Positions 9,913 through 19,955 of a stretch of DNA of 64,000 nucleotides are shown here, piece by piece. Every line of letters starts with the position of its first letter. Position 1 is the stretch's first letter. Under the pieces are notes generated by a model. The model was not told the origin of the DNA. It worked only from the letters and a program-made list of their open reading frames with translations, and ran no database searches. Both the position numbers and the translations under genes were made by a program. The DNA is from Phyllobacterium chamaecytisi (GTDB taxonomy: Bacteria; Pseudomonadota; Alphaproteobacteria; Rhizobiales; Rhizobiaceae), in assembly GCF_020164455.1 (NCBI RefSeq), contig NZ_JAIQWW010000017.1, positions 1 to 64,000 of the forward strand, read 5' to 3'.

Positions 9913-11253
9913 ATGGCTTCAGCCGCTGAACAGCTCGCGTCAAATCTCAATTTCTCTGCTTTCTCGAAGGCCGATGAGCTCAAGAAGCGCATCTGGTTTA
10001 CGCTTGGCGCATTGCTGGTCTACCGGCTCGGAACCTATATCCCGCTACCGGGTATCAACCTTGCCGCCTACGCCCAGGCCTTCAACCATCAGTCGCAGGG
10101 CATTCTCGGCATGTTCAACATGTTCGCCGGCGGCGCTGTTGCGCGCATGGCGATCTTTGCACTCGGCATCATGCCCTACATTTCGGCTTCGATCATTGTC
10201 CAGCTGATGACGTCGGTCGTTCCGGCGCTTGAACAGCTGAAGAAGGATGGCGAGCAGGGCCGCAAGGTCATCAATCAGTATACGCGCTATGGCACCGTGC
10301 TTCTGGCAACGGTTCAGGCTTACGCGATTGCCGCGGGCCTGCAGGGCAGTCAGGGTATCGTTACCAATCCCGGACCGTTCTTTATGTTCTCGACGGTGAT
10401 CACGCTTGTCGGCGGCACCATGTTCCTGATGTGGCTGGGCGAGCAGATTACCGCACGCGGCATTGGTAACGGTATCTCGCTGATCATCTTCTCCGGCATC
10501 GTCGCCAACCTGCCGCAAGCCATTTCCGGTACTCTGGAACTCGGACGGACAGGTGCGCTCTCCACCGGCATCATCCTGGCGATCATCGTTCTGACGGTCG
10601 CCGTCATCGGCATCATCGTCTTTGTCGAGCGTGCGCAGCGACGCCTGCTGATCCAGTATCCGAAGCGTCAGGTCGGCAATCGCATGTTCCAGGGCGATAC
10701 CTCGCATCTGCCGCTGAAGCTGAACACGGCCGGCGTTATTCCGCCGATCTTCGCCTCCTCGCTGTTGCTGTTGCCAGCTACCATTGCCGGCTTCGCGCAG
10801 AGCCATCAGATGCCAGCTTGGGCAACGACCATCCTGTCGTCGCTCGGCCATGGCCAGCCTGCCTATATGGCGCTCTATGCAGCGATGATCGTTTTCTTCG
10901 CCTTCTTCTATACGGCGCTTGTCTTCAATCCGAAGGACACGGCCGACCAGTTGAAGAAGCATTCGGGTTTCATCCCCGGCATTCGCCCTGGCGAACGGAC
11001 GGCTGAGTATATCGACTACGTTCTAACGCGTGTCACAGTTCTCGGTGCAATCTACCTCGTCGTCATCTGCATGCTGCCTGAGTTCCTGATCTCGTGGGCC
11101 GGTGTTCCTTTCTATCTCGGCGGTACATCGCTGTTGATTGTCGTGAGCGTCACGCTCGATACGGTTGCACAGATCCAGGGCCATCTGATTGCGCACCAGT
11201 ATGAAGGGCTGATCAAGAAGTCGAAGCTCCGGGGAGGGAAACGCAACAGATGA
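9913..11253 (+). CDS. secY: Protein translocase subunit SecY
   Basis: SecY is the channel of the SecYEG translocon in the inner membrane. The 446-residue protein has ten predicted membrane segments and the family signatures [15 protein letters not shown] (about residues 75-90), the plug helix after TM1 (residues 40-75) and the [13 protein letters not shown] cytosolic loop near residue 355 that binds ribosome and SecA. Placement between rplO and adk is the usual spc-operon order. Its stop overlaps the adk start by four bases (ATGA). Confidence 0.97.
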   Translation: MASAAEQLASNLNFSAFSKADELKKRIWFTLGALLVYRLGTYIPLPGINLAAYAQAFNHQSQGILGMFNMFAGGAVARMAIFALGIMPYISASIIVQLMTSVVPALEQLKKDGEQGRKVINQYTRYGTVLLATVQAYAIAAGLQGSQGIVTNPGPFFMFSTVITLVGGTMFLMWLGEQITARGIGNGISLIIFSGIVANLPQAISGTLELGRTGALSTGIILAIIVLTVAVIGIIVFVERAQRRLLIQYPKRQVGNRMFQGDTSHLPLKLNTAGVIPPIFASSLLLLPATIAGFAQSHQMPAWATTILSSLGHGQPAYMALYAAMIVFFAFFYTALVFNPKDTADQLKKHSGFIPGIRPGERTAEYIDYVLTRVTVLGAIYLVVICMLPEFLISWAGVPFYLGGTSLLIVVSVTLDTVAQIQGHLIAHQYEGLIKKSKLRGGKRNR

Positions 11254-11900
11254 GATTAATACTTCTCGGACCACCGGGGGCAGGTAAGGGAACTCAGTCT
11301 CAGCGCTTGGTAGAAAAATTTGGTGTACCGCAGCTCTCCACGGGGGACATGCTGCGTGACGCAGTGAAGGCCGGAACCGACGTCGGTTTGCGTGCCAAGG
11401 CTGTCATGGATGCCGGCAAGCTGGTCTCCGACGAGATCGTCAATGCAATCGTTTCAGAACGCATCGATCAGCCGGATGCGATCAACGGGTTTATCCTCGA
11501 CGGTTATCCGAGAACGTTGATCCAGGCAGACGCCGTCGAGCAAATGCTTGCCGACAAGGGTCTCGAACTCGATTGCGTCATCGAGCTCGAAGTCGATGAC
11601 AACGTCCTCGTCGAGCGTATATCCGGCCGCTATTCCTGCGCGAAGTGCGGCACCGGATATCATGACACCAACAAGAAGCCGCATGTGGCAGGTGTTTGCG
11701 ACAAATGCGGTTCGACGGAATTCAAGCGCCGTCCGGACGACAATGCCGAAACGGTGCGCACGCGCCTCGAGGCGTACTACAAGCAGACCTCTCCGCTGAT
11801 TGGCTACTACTATGCCAAGGGCAAGCTGAGGAAGGTCGATGGCATGGCTGACATGGACGATGTCACGGCATCGATCGAAAAAATTCTGTCGGATTTATAA
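11250..11900 (+). CDS. adk: Adenylate kinase
   Basis: Catalyses ATP + AMP to 2 ADP in the cytosol. The 216-residue protein has the P-loop [10 protein letters not shown] at residues 7-16, the [11 protein letters not shown]-binding region and the LDGYPRT motif. It is a long-lid form with four cysteines in the lid ([10 protein letters not shown], about residue 130, and CDKCGSTEF, about residue 150) forming a probable zinc site, a trait more usual in Gram-positive bacteria but also found in this order. Coupled to secY through ATGA. Confidence 0.96.
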   Translation: MRLILLGPPGAGKGTQSQRLVEKFGVPQLSTGDMLRDAVKAGTDVGLRAKAVMDAGKLVSDEIVNAIVSERIDQPDAINGFILDGYPRTLIQADAVEQMLADKGLELDCVIELEVDDNVLVERISGRYSCAKCGTGYHDTNKKPHVAGVCDKCGSTEFKRRPDDNAETVRTRLEAYYKQTSPLIGYYYAKGKLRKVDGMADMDDVTASIEKILSDL

Positions 11901-12112
11901 GTCTGACATAATTTCATCGAAGGAGTTGACTTTTCACAGCGATTCCTTCAAGTACGGCGCAAATTCGCTTGGGAATATAAAGCGGTCGGCGCCGATCCGG
12001 TAAAAGAGGTTCGGGGCTGATCGTTTGTGTTTGTCCCCGAATATAATTTTCATCCCGTCATCTGGCTGCCGCATTGGCCATCCAGCTCTGCCGGTTAACA
12101 AGGAGAACAGGC

Positions 12113-12481
12113 GTGGCTCGTATTGCTGGCGTCAACATCCCGACGAACAAGCGCGTGGTTATCGCGCTTCAGTACATTCACGGGATTGGTCAAAAGTTTG
12201 CGCAGGAAATCGTCGAGAAAGTCGGCATTCCTGCAGAGCGTCGCGTCAATCAGTTGACCGATGCGGAAGTCTTGCAGATTCGTGAAACAATCGATCGCGA
12301 TTACCATGTTGAAGGTGATTTGCGCCGCGAAGTTTCGATGAACATCAAGCGTCTGATGGATCTGGGCTGCTATCGCGGTCTGCGTCATCGCCGCTCGCTG
12401 CCAGTTCGCGGTCAGCGTACGCATACCAATGCGCGTACCCGTAAGGGTCCTGCCAAGGCAATTGCCGGCAAGAAGAAGTAA
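12113..12481 (+). CDS. rpsM: 30S ribosomal protein S13
   Basis: A 122-residue S13 starting at GTG 12113 (reads [21 protein letters not shown]), with a strong SD AAGGAGAA at 12100-12107. An upstream in-frame extension (from 12074) has no SD and no S13 similarity. The [23 protein letters not shown] tail region that contacts P-site tRNA is intact. The 212-base spacer after adk suggests that the alpha part of the cluster may have its own promoter, but I could not identify convincing -35/-10 boxes. Confidence 0.95.
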   Translation: MARIAGVNIPTNKRVVIALQYIHGIGQKFAQEIVEKVGIPAERRVNQLTDAEVLQIRETIDRDYHVEGDLRREVSMNIKRLMDLGCYRGLRHRRSLPVRGQRTHTNARTRKGPAKAIAGKKK

Positions 12482-12487
12482 GATTTT

Positions 12488-12509
12488 CCGGCGCGGTTCG
12501 CTGCGCCGG
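12488..12509 (+). other. Stem-loop between rpsM and rpsK
   Basis: CCGGCGC at 12488-12494 pairs with GCGCCGG at 12503-12509 around an 8-base loop, 7 bases after the rpsM stop, and is followed by TTTCGCCTTTT. It resembles a weak terminator or attenuator; rpsK begins about 100 bases later. Confidence 0.5.
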
Positions 12510-12612
12510 TTTCGCCTTTTCGGGCGAACAAGTGCTGGTTTCGCACTTTAACTGAAACCACGGTGTAGCCTCTGGAAATACGGAGGCGTCGAGATCAACT
12601 GAAAGGACTACC

Positions 12613-13002
12613 ATGGCCAAAGAAGCCACGCGCGTTCGCCGTCGCGAGCGCAAGAATATTTCGTCGGGCGTTGCCCACGTCAATTCGACATTCAACAATA
12701 CGATGATCACCATCACGGATGCACAGGGCAATGCGATTGCCTGGTCTTCCGCCGGTGCACAGGGCTTCAAGGGCTCACGCAAGTCCACGCCTTTCGCTGC
12801 CCAGATGGCTGCTGAAGATTGCGCCAAGAAGGCGCAGGAACATGGCATGCGCTCGCTCGAAGTCGAGGTTTGCGGACCGGGCTCCGGCCGTGAATCGGCT
12901 CTGCGCGCACTGCAGGCTGCCGGTTTCACGATTACATCGATCCGCGATGTGACGCCGATCCCGCACAATGGCTGCCGCCCGCGCAAGCGTCGCCGCGTAT
13001 AA
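12613..13002 (+). CDS. rpsK: 30S ribosomal protein S11
   Basis: A 129-residue S11 with [22 protein letters not shown] and the C-terminal [18 protein letters not shown] signature. It lines the E site on the 30S platform. SD is AAAGGAC at 12602-12608. Confidence 0.97.
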   Translation: MAKEATRVRRRERKNISSGVAHVNSTFNNTMITITDAQGNAIAWSSAGAQGFKGSRKSTPFAAQMAAEDCAKKAQEHGMRSLEVEVCGPGSGRESALRALQAAGFTITSIRDVTPIPHNGCRPRKRRRV

Positions 13003-13023
13003 TTTTATTGCGACAAGCATAGG

Positions 13024-13054
13024 CCGCAAGAGCTGGCTTTCAGCTCCTCTGCGG
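13024..13054 (+). other. Stem-loop between rpsK and rpoA
   Basis: CCGCA at 13024-13028 pairs with TGCGG at 13050-13054, and inside it GAGCTG pairs with CAGCTC around a short loop. It lies in the 111-base spacer before rpoA. A TTTCC follows, so termination is uncertain. Confidence 0.4.
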
Positions 13055-13113
13055 TTTCCACGCCTCAATGCCACGATTGGATGGTGGTAAAGGCAAGGAT
13101 GAAGGAAAAATAG

Positions 13114-14127
13114 ATGATCCAGAAGAACTGGCAAGAATTGATCAAGCCGAACAAGGTCGAGTTCCAGACCTCCGGCTCGAAGACCAAGGCAACGGTCGTC
13201 GCTGAGCCGCTGGAACGCGGCTATGGCTTGACGCTCGGCAATGCCTTGCGCCGTGTGCTCCTGTCCTCGCTGCGCGGCGCTGCCGTGACAGCGGTACAGA
13301 TCGACGGCGTTCTGCATGAATTCTCGTCGATCCCCGGCGTGCGTGAAGATGTGACGGACATCGTCCTCAACATCAAGGAAATCGCTATCCACATGGAAAG
13401 CGATGGGCCCAAGCGCATGGTCGTCCGCAAGGAAGGCCCGGGCGTCGTTACGGCCGGCGATATCCAGACTGTTGGCGATATCGAGATCCTCAATCCGGAT
13501 CACGTTATCTGCACGCTCGATGAAGGCGCTGAAATCCGCATGGAATTCACCGTCAACACCGGCAAGGGCTACGTTCCGGCTGACCGCAACCGCGCAGAAG
13601 ACGCTCCGATCGGCTTGATCCCGGTTGATAGCCTTTATTCGCCGGTCCGCAAGGTATCCTACAAGATCGAGAACACCCGCGAGGGCCAGGTTCTCGATTA
13701 TGACAAGCTGATCCTCTCGATCGAGACCGATGGTTCGATCTCCGGTGAAGATGCCGTTGCCTATGCAGCGCGTATCCTCCAGGACCAGCTGGCGATCTTC
13801 GTCAACTTCGACGAGCCGCAGAAGGAAGTTCAGCAGGAACAGGTTACCGAACTCGCGTTCAATCCTGCACTGCTCAAGAAGGTCGATGAACTCGAACTTT
13901 CGGTTCGCTCGGCAAACTGCCTGAAGAATGATAACATCGTCTACATTGGCGATCTCATTCAGAAGACAGAAGCAGAAATGCTGCGCACACCGAACTTCGG
14001 CCGCAAGTCGCTGAACGAAATCAAGGAAGTTCTCGCTTCCATGGGTCTCCATCTCGGTATGGAAGTTCCTTCATGGCCGCCAGAGAACATCGAAGATCTC
14101 GCGAAGCGTTACGAAGACCAATACTAG
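13114..14127 (+). CDS. rpoA: DNA-directed RNA polymerase subunit alpha
   Basis: The alpha dimer nucleates RNA polymerase assembly; its C-terminal domain binds UP elements and activators. The 337-residue protein has the N-terminal domain with [20 protein letters not shown] (about residues 43-62) and the C-terminal domain [17 protein letters not shown] through [16 protein letters not shown] (about residues 255-310). Start ATG 13114 has SD AAGGA at 13102-13106. Confidence 0.97.
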   Translation: MIQKNWQELIKPNKVEFQTSGSKTKATVVAEPLERGYGLTLGNALRRVLLSSLRGAAVTAVQIDGVLHEFSSIPGVREDVTDIVLNIKEIAIHMESDGPKRMVVRKEGPGVVTAGDIQTVGDIEILNPDHVICTLDEGAEIRMEFTVNTGKGYVPADRNRAEDAPIGLIPVDSLYSPVRKVSYKIENTREGQVLDYDKLILSIETDGSISGEDAVAYAARILQDQLAIFVNFDEPQKEVQQEQVTELAFNPALLKKVDELELSVRSANCLKNDNIVYIGDLIQKTEAEMLRTPNFGRKSLNEIKEVLASMGLHLGMEVPSWPPENIEDLAKRYEDQY

Positions 14128-14129
14128 AA

Positions 14130-14159
14130 CCCGGGCTCTGCCCGAATTTAAAGCCCGGG
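14130..14159 (+). other. Stem-loop between rpoA and rplQ
   Basis: CCCGGGCT at 14130-14137 pairs perfectly with AGCCCGGG at 14152-14159 with a 14-base loop. It starts two bases after the rpoA stop and ends well before the rplQ SD AAGGAGAAGG at 14185-14194. Confidence 0.5.
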
Positions 14160-14196
14160 CCATGAGCCCGAAAAAGAGAAACTAAGGAGAAGGCTC

Positions 14197-14625
14197 ATGC
14201 GCCACGGTAATTCAGGCCGCAAGCTTAACCGGACTGCCAGCCATCGCAAGGCGATGTTTGCCAATATGGCTGCATCACTGATCGAGCATGAGCAGATCGT
14301 GACAACGCTGCCCAAGGCCAAGGAAATTCGTCCCATCGTTGAAAAGCTTGTCACACTCGGCAAGCGCGGTGATCTGCACGCTCGTCGTCAGGCCATTTCG
14401 GCCATCCGCGATGCCAAGCTCGTAGCCAAGCTGTTCGATACGCTTGCTCCGCGCTATGGCCAGCGCAATGGCGGCTACATCCGCATCATGAAGGCAGGCT
14501 TCCGCGCCGGTGACAATGCACCGCTCGCAGTTGTCGAATTCGTTGATCGCGATGTCAACGCCAAGGGTTCCAAGGATTTGGCCCGCGTTGAAGCCGAGCG
14601 CGAAAACGAAGCCGAAGCAGCGTAA
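14197..14625 (+). CDS. rplQ: 50S ribosomal protein L17
   Basis: Last gene of the cluster. The 142-residue L17 begins [20 protein letters not shown] and has [25 protein letters not shown]. An acidic tail ([11 protein letters not shown]) follows the core. Ends 30 bases before an intrinsic terminator. Confidence 0.97.
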   Translation: MRHGNSGRKLNRTASHRKAMFANMAASLIEHEQIVTTLPKAKEIRPIVEKLVTLGKRGDLHARRQAISAIRDAKLVAKLFDTLAPRYGQRNGGYIRIMKAGFRAGDNAPLAVVEFVDRDVNAKGSKDLARVEAERENEAEAA

Positions 14626-14656
14626 GCAACGCTTCGGTTTAGAATTGAGAATTGAG

Positions 14657-14680
14657 AAGGGGGCTCACGCTCCCTTTTTC
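14657..14680 (+). terminator. Rho-independent terminator after rplQ
   Basis: AAGGGGG at 14657-14663 pairs with CTCCCTT at 14670-14676 (one G-T pair) around a 6-base loop, followed by TTTC. It closes the S10-spc-alpha transcription unit. Confidence 0.75.
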
Positions 14681-14708
14681 TGTTTGTCTTGGTGTGTCGC
14701 AAGCGGCG

Positions 14709-15068
14709 CTAGTCGGACGTTGCTTTTCGGCCGAGCCCTTCGGCGAGCAGTGCCGTCGCCAGCATATTGAGTGAAACGCCTTCGCGGTCAGCGCGGCGAG
14801 CGAGGGCCGCGTGCAGCGATTTCGGTACGCGCTGCCGCCACTGGCCGCCGTACACTTCGCCGACCTCGGGCACTGCTCGGCCCAGTTCTTTCAATGTCTC
14901 AACATAAGATTTGAGAGCATCCCGACCTTCTTTGAGAGCCGCTTCTGGCGTTTCGCCGTCGGCAATGCATCCGGGGTAGTCGGGAAATTCTACAAGATAA
15001 CCACTACCTTCCTCTTCAGTCAGGGGCCTTATTTCAAAACGCGGTAATGTTTCGTGCTTAGTTGCCAT
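14709..15068 (-). CDS. hicB: HicB-family antitoxin
   Basis: Probable antitoxin that blocks the HicA mRNA interferase and represses its own operon. The 119-residue protein, read from the ATG at 15068, has the HicB core YLVEFPDYPGCIADGETPEA at residues 24-43 and a C-terminal ribbon-helix-helix-like segment (residues 79-113, RVPKSLHAALARRADREGVS) for DNA binding. Its start overlaps the end of hicA by 11 bases. A further upstream ATG (15083) would start deep inside hicA and is not favoured. The toxin-first order is the common hicAB arrangement. Confidence 0.85.
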   Translation of the reverse strand: MATKHETLPRFEIRPLTEEEGSGYLVEFPDYPGCIADGETPEAALKEGRDALKSYVETLKELGRAVPEVGEVYGGQWRQRVPKSLHAALARRADREGVSLNMLATALLAEGLGRKATSD

Positions 15069-15303
15069 TTTCTTCCTCAACACGATCCAGCAAATCCAAG
15101 AAGCGCAAAACGTAGATTGATTTGACCGGTTTATGTGAGGGCAATGTCAACGGCATCAGACCAGGATAGCTGAACGTCACGTGGCTGGTTCCGGGCTGCC
15201 GCCAATCGATGCCTCTGCTTTTGGCCAACGTCTTAAGATCATTGATAGACCAATCTCGTGGATTATTGCGCATCCGTTCAAGGGTTTTACTGACCTTGAT
15301 CAT
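15058..15303 (-). CDS. hicA: HicA-like mRNA interferase toxin
   Basis: An 81-residue protein with a probable double-stranded-RNA-binding fold of the YcfA/HicA type. The family signature here is GTSHVTFSYPG; His41 in GTSH is the expected catalytic histidine. HicA toxins cleave mRNAs independently of the ribosome (family knowledge). It is longer than minimal HicA proteins (about 60 residues), with a 15-residue N-terminal extension before DWSINDLKTLAKSRG. The start codon at 15303 touches a palindrome at 15305-15326. Confidence 0.75.
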   Translation of the reverse strand: MIKVSKTLERMRNNPRDWSINDLKTLAKSRGIDWRQPGTSHVTFSYPGLMPLTLPSHKPVKSIYVLRFLDLLDRVEEENGN

Positions 15304-15304
15304 C

Positions 15305-15338
15305 CCATATATGGTATCATATATGGAACCAAGGTCAA
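15305..15338 (-). promoter_or_regulatory. Probable hicAB operator and promoter
   Basis: CCATATATG at 15305-15313 and CATATATGG at 15318-15326 form a perfect inverted repeat of 9-bp arms with a 4-base spacer. The first base lies two bases from the hicA start codon. On the minus strand TTGACC (15338-15333) is a plausible -35; a -10 would fall inside the palindrome (for example TACCAT at 16-bp spacing). This is where a HicB autorepressor would be expected to bind. Confidence 0.55.
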
Positions 15339-15446
15339 TATTGCCATGCCTGAACCCCGCTGCGGTTTGCTTAAGGTAGTCCAGAACTCGAGATGGAAAT
15401 ATTGGTCCTTAGACTAATAGCCTGTTCAGGATTTACGAACTGGCCA

Positions 15447-16058
15447 TTACCGATCCGCTAGTGCCAGTTTTACACCCAGCGCAACAAACGCTCCGGCGAA
15501 ACTGCGGCGCATCCATGTCAGGATGCGTGGGCGCGAGATGACCTGATCGCGGACCGAGGCGGCGAAAAGGCCATATCCGACGAACACGACGAAGGTCATC
15601 AGCATGAATGCGGCGCTTAAGACAAGCATGCGCCGGAGCGGATGCGGCTCCGTGGCGCTGACGAATTGCGGCAGGAATGCCAGGAAGAAAATCGACAGTT
15701 TCGGGTTGAGGATATTGATCAGGATCGCGGTGATCGTCACCTGCATCAGCGACTTTTCTCCAGCTTCGCTGTCGACATTCAGTGAGCCCTTTTCGCGCAA
15801 AGCGTTCCAGGCCATATAGAGCAGATAGACAACCCCGGCATATTTGAAAGTGTGGAAGGCGAGGGCACTGGTGTGGAGGATCGCAGCCAGCCCTCCGATA
15901 GCTGCCGCCATGTGCGGAATGATGCCGATGGTACAGCCAAAAGCCGCCGCTACACTGGCCCGGGCACCGCGCGAAAGGCCTGTCGCCAGGGTGTAGACGA
16001 CACCCGTACCGGGCGAGATGACGATGATCAACGAAGTGATGAGGAATTCGAAGCCCAC
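15447..16058 (-). CDS. LysE-family amino-acid/metabolite exporter
   Basis: A 203-residue inner-membrane protein with about six hydrophobic segments. The N-terminal motif SPGTGVVYTLATGLSRGARA (about residues 15-34) is the LysE/RhtB signature, and LNPKLSIFFLAFLPQFV (about residues 115-131) is the second. LysE proteins export amino acids or related small molecules; the substrate cannot be told. It lies just downstream of an AraC regulator gene on the same strand (89 bases), which is probably its control gene. Confidence 0.85.
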   Translation of the reverse strand: MGFEFLITSLIIVISPGTGVVYTLATGLSRGARASVAAAFGCTIGIIPHMAAAIGGLAAILHTSALAFHTFKYAGVVYLLYMAWNALREKGSLNVDSEAGEKSLMQVTITAILINILNPKLSIFFLAFLPQFVSATEPHPLRRMLVLSAAFMLMTFVVFVGYGLFAASVRDQVISRPRILTWMRRSFAGAFVALGVKLALADR

Positions 16059-16146
16059 AACTATTCTCCTTCTGCATGCTCAGAGAATGAACTGAAGCCG
16101 ATCGGGAGGTGCTCGTCTTGAACAGGATTGCAGCTGAAGCGGAAAA

Positions 16147-16953
16147 TCAGGCAAAAGCGGCAGCGTAGGCGCCGGGAGAGAGTCCATATTTGCGCACGAA
16201 CAAGCGGGTCATGTGGCTCTGATCAGCGAAACCGCTCGTGGCAGCTGCATCGGCCAAAGGCGATCCATTCGCAATGAGACGGCGGGCTAAGTCGATCCGG
16301 CGTTGCATGAGATAGGCATGCGGTGTGAAGCCAGTTGCGTTGACAAAACCGCGCAGAACCTGAAACCGGCTCAATCCGCTTGTTCGCGCAAGATCGGCAA
16401 GCGTTACAGGAATAGTCGGCTCGTCATCGATGAGATTCCTTGCGCGGTGAATGGCTGCAAATGCCCGGATTGAACCGTCTTGTTCATTGCGTTCGCGGAT
16501 AATCGTGGGGAGCAGTTGCAGCAAGAGCTCTTCGCGCTGGAGTTCAGGCGAATTGGCGGTTGTCATGATTGAGAAGAGGCGCTGGAAAACATTCGCGACA
16601 TTTGCGTCGCTCATCACGGGCCGGATGAACTCGCGGGTCTTGATGGCGCCTTCATTCATGTCGTCAATGGCTTCGCTGATGACCGCCGGATCGAAATAGA
16701 GCATGCGCCATGAACGTCCGGCATCGCCGATCGGCATGCCGTCATGCACCTCGCCTGGGTTGACGGTGATGATGTCGCCGGGACCTGCCTCCACTTGGCC
16801 ACGGCCGCTATAGGATTTCTGCGCGCCTTGATGAATAACGCCGATTCCATATTGCTCATGCGAATGGCGTGGAAAGGCATGGTTCGTGGCAGCTTCGACC
16901 ACCTCGATACCGGCAACTTCGCATGGAAATATCCTGAACTGGCCTTTTTGCAT
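16147..16953 (-). CDS. AraC-family transcriptional regulator
   Basis: A 268-residue regulator from the ATG at 16953 (MQKGQFRIFPCEVAGIEVVE); an upstream in-frame ATG at 17010 would add 19 unrelated residues. The N-terminal cupin-like sensor carries PRHSHEQYGIGVIHQGAQ (about residues 30-47) and the C-terminal AraC domain has two helix-turn-helix units, LADLARTSGLSRFQVLRGF and DAAATSGFADQSHMTRLFV. The neighbouring lysE-like gene is the likely target. It has the same layout as the AraC protein at 31948, with related cupin motifs. Confidence 0.85.
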   Translation of the reverse strand: MQKGQFRIFPCEVAGIEVVEAATNHAFPRHSHEQYGIGVIHQGAQKSYSGRGQVEAGPGDIITVNPGEVHDGMPIGDAGRSWRMLYFDPAVISEAIDDMNEGAIKTREFIRPVMSDANVANVFQRLFSIMTTANSPELQREELLLQLLPTIIRERNEQDGSIRAFAAIHRARNLIDDEPTIPVTLADLARTSGLSRFQVLRGFVNATGFTPHAYLMQRRIDLARRLIANGSPLADAAATSGFADQSHMTRLFVRKYGLSPGAYAAAFA

Positions 16954-17147
16954 GTCCTCATTGTCTCGAGATACCGTCGTTTTATTCTTATCCCAAATAT
17001 GGCGATGCATGAAGACGGTGTCGTGTACATCCCAACTGGTACCTTATGTCTCAAATTTGCTTTGTTTCTTCGCTGGTATCTCGCTTCGAAATCACCACAT
17101 TGGTCGAGATAGTTTTGAGTTGATTCATCATGTACCGGGAGATTGAT

Positions 17148-18575
<1,428 letters not shown>

Positions 18576-18593
18576 GCGAGGCAAATAGAGAAT

Positions 18594-19907
18594 ATGGCGG
18601 ACCTGTTTTCGGTCAATGACGATCCGGCATCGGACAGGAGCCGGCCGCTTGCGGACCGATTGCGGCCAAAAACGCTGGGTGAGGTCACCGGGCAAGAACA
18701 CCTGACCGGACCGGAAGGCGCATTGACGCGGATGATCGCGTCCGGCTCGCTTGGCTCGATGATCTTCTGGGGGCCACCCGGAACAGGTAAGACGACCGTG
18801 GCGCGGCTACTCGCCAACGAGACCAACCTCGCATTCGAACAGATATCCGCGATCTTCTCCGGTGTGGCAGACCTGAAGAAGGTCTTCGACATGGCGCGTT
18901 CGCGAAAAATGTCCGGCCGCCAGACATTGCTGTTCGTCGACGAAATACATCGCTTTAACCGGGCGCAGCAGGATTCGTTCTTGCCGGTGATGGAGGATGG
19001 CACAATCGTCCTTGTCGGTGCGACGACGGAGAACCCATCCTTTGAATTGAATGCGGCCTTGTTGTCGCGTGCACGCGTGCTGGTGTTTCATCCGCATGAC
19101 GAGGCCAGCCTGACCGCCCTGCTCGAACGCGCGGAGAGCCATGAAGGCAAAGCCCTGCCGCTGAATGATGAGGCGCGCGCAAGCCTCGTGCGGATGGCCG
19201 ACGGTGACGGGCGGGCAATCCTGACGCTGGCCGAGGAAGTCTGGCGTGCGGCGCGTGATGGCGAGGTTTTCGACGCGGAACGGGTACAGCAGATCGTACA
19301 GCGACGTGCTCCGGTCTACGACAAGAGCCAGGACGGTCATTATAATCTGATCTCGGCGCTGCATAAATCCGTGCGTGGCTCGGACCCTGATGCAGCGCTC
19401 TATTACCTTTGCCGGATGTTCGATGCGGGTGAAGACCCGCTCTACCTCGGGCGGCGGCTCGTTCGCATGGCAAGCGAGGATATCGGCATGGCCGATCCGC
19501 AGGCACTTGTGATCTGCAATGCCGCCAAGGACGCCTATGATTATCTGGGCTCGCCGGAGGGTGAATTGGCGCTGGCGCAGGCTTGCGTCTATCTAGCTAC
19601 CGCGCCGAAATCCAACGCGGTCTATCTGGCTTACAAGGCCGCAACGCGTGCGGCCAAGGAAAACGGCTCGCTCGTGCCGCCGAAGCACATCCTCAATGCG
19701 CCGACGAAGCTGATGAAGGGCGAGGGCTATGGCAAAGGCTACGCCTATGACCACGACGAGCCCGAGGCGTTTTCAGGTCAGAATTATTTTCCGGAAGCGC
19801 TTGGCCGGCAGACGTTCTACGATCCGCCGGAGCGCGGCTTTGAGCGCGAGATCCGCAAGCGCATCGACTACTGGAACAAGCTGCGGCGGGAACGCGGCGA
19901 GGAATAA
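18594..19907 (+). CDS. rarA: Replication-associated recombination protein A (MgsA/WHIP AAA+ ATPase)
   Basis: A 437-residue AAA+ ATPase that acts at stalled replication forks. Walker A is GPPGTGKTT at residues 60-68, Walker B is LLFVDEIHRF at residues 112-121, and sensor 1 is VGATTENPSFELN. The C-terminal region with YLCRMFDAGEDPLYLGRRL and the PPKHILNAPTKLMK tail is specific to RarA rather than RuvB or DnaX. It is closed by a strong terminator. Confidence 0.95.
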   Translation: MADLFSVNDDPASDRSRPLADRLRPKTLGEVTGQEHLTGPEGALTRMIASGSLGSMIFWGPPGTGKTTVARLLANETNLAFEQISAIFSGVADLKKVFDMARSRKMSGRQTLLFVDEIHRFNRAQQDSFLPVMEDGTIVLVGATTENPSFELNAALLSRARVLVFHPHDEASLTALLERAESHEGKALPLNDEARASLVRMADGDGRAILTLAEEVWRAARDGEVFDAERVQQIVQRRAPVYDKSQDGHYNLISALHKSVRGSDPDAALYYLCRMFDAGEDPLYLGRRLVRMASEDIGMADPQALVICNAAKDAYDYLGSPEGELALAQACVYLATAPKSNAVYLAYKAATRAAKENGSLVPPKHILNAPTKLMKGEGYGKGYAYDHDEPEAFSGQNYFPEALGRQTFYDPPERGFEREIRKRIDYWNKLRRERGEE

Positions 19908-19908
19908 A

Positions 19909-19940
19909 GAAAGGCCGCTGAAAAGCGGCCTTTCTTTTTG
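19909..19940 (+). terminator. Rho-independent terminator after rarA
   Basis: GAAAGGCCGC at 19909-19918 pairs perfectly with GCGGCCTTTC at 19925-19934 around a 6-base loop, followed by TTTTTG. It starts two bases after the rarA stop and lies between convergent genes; in the minus direction the A-rich flank also gives a short T-run. Confidence 0.9.
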
Positions 19941-19955
19941 TGTGATGTTTGTCCG

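Noticed and set aside
11901-12112. Promoter for the alpha operon before rpsM
   Set aside because: TTGACT and TATAAT-like words are present but none is paired at a proper spacing, so no call was made.
12775-14052. Open frame of 425 codons on - opposite rpoA
   Set aside because: Fully covered by rpsK/rpoA, no domains and no SD.
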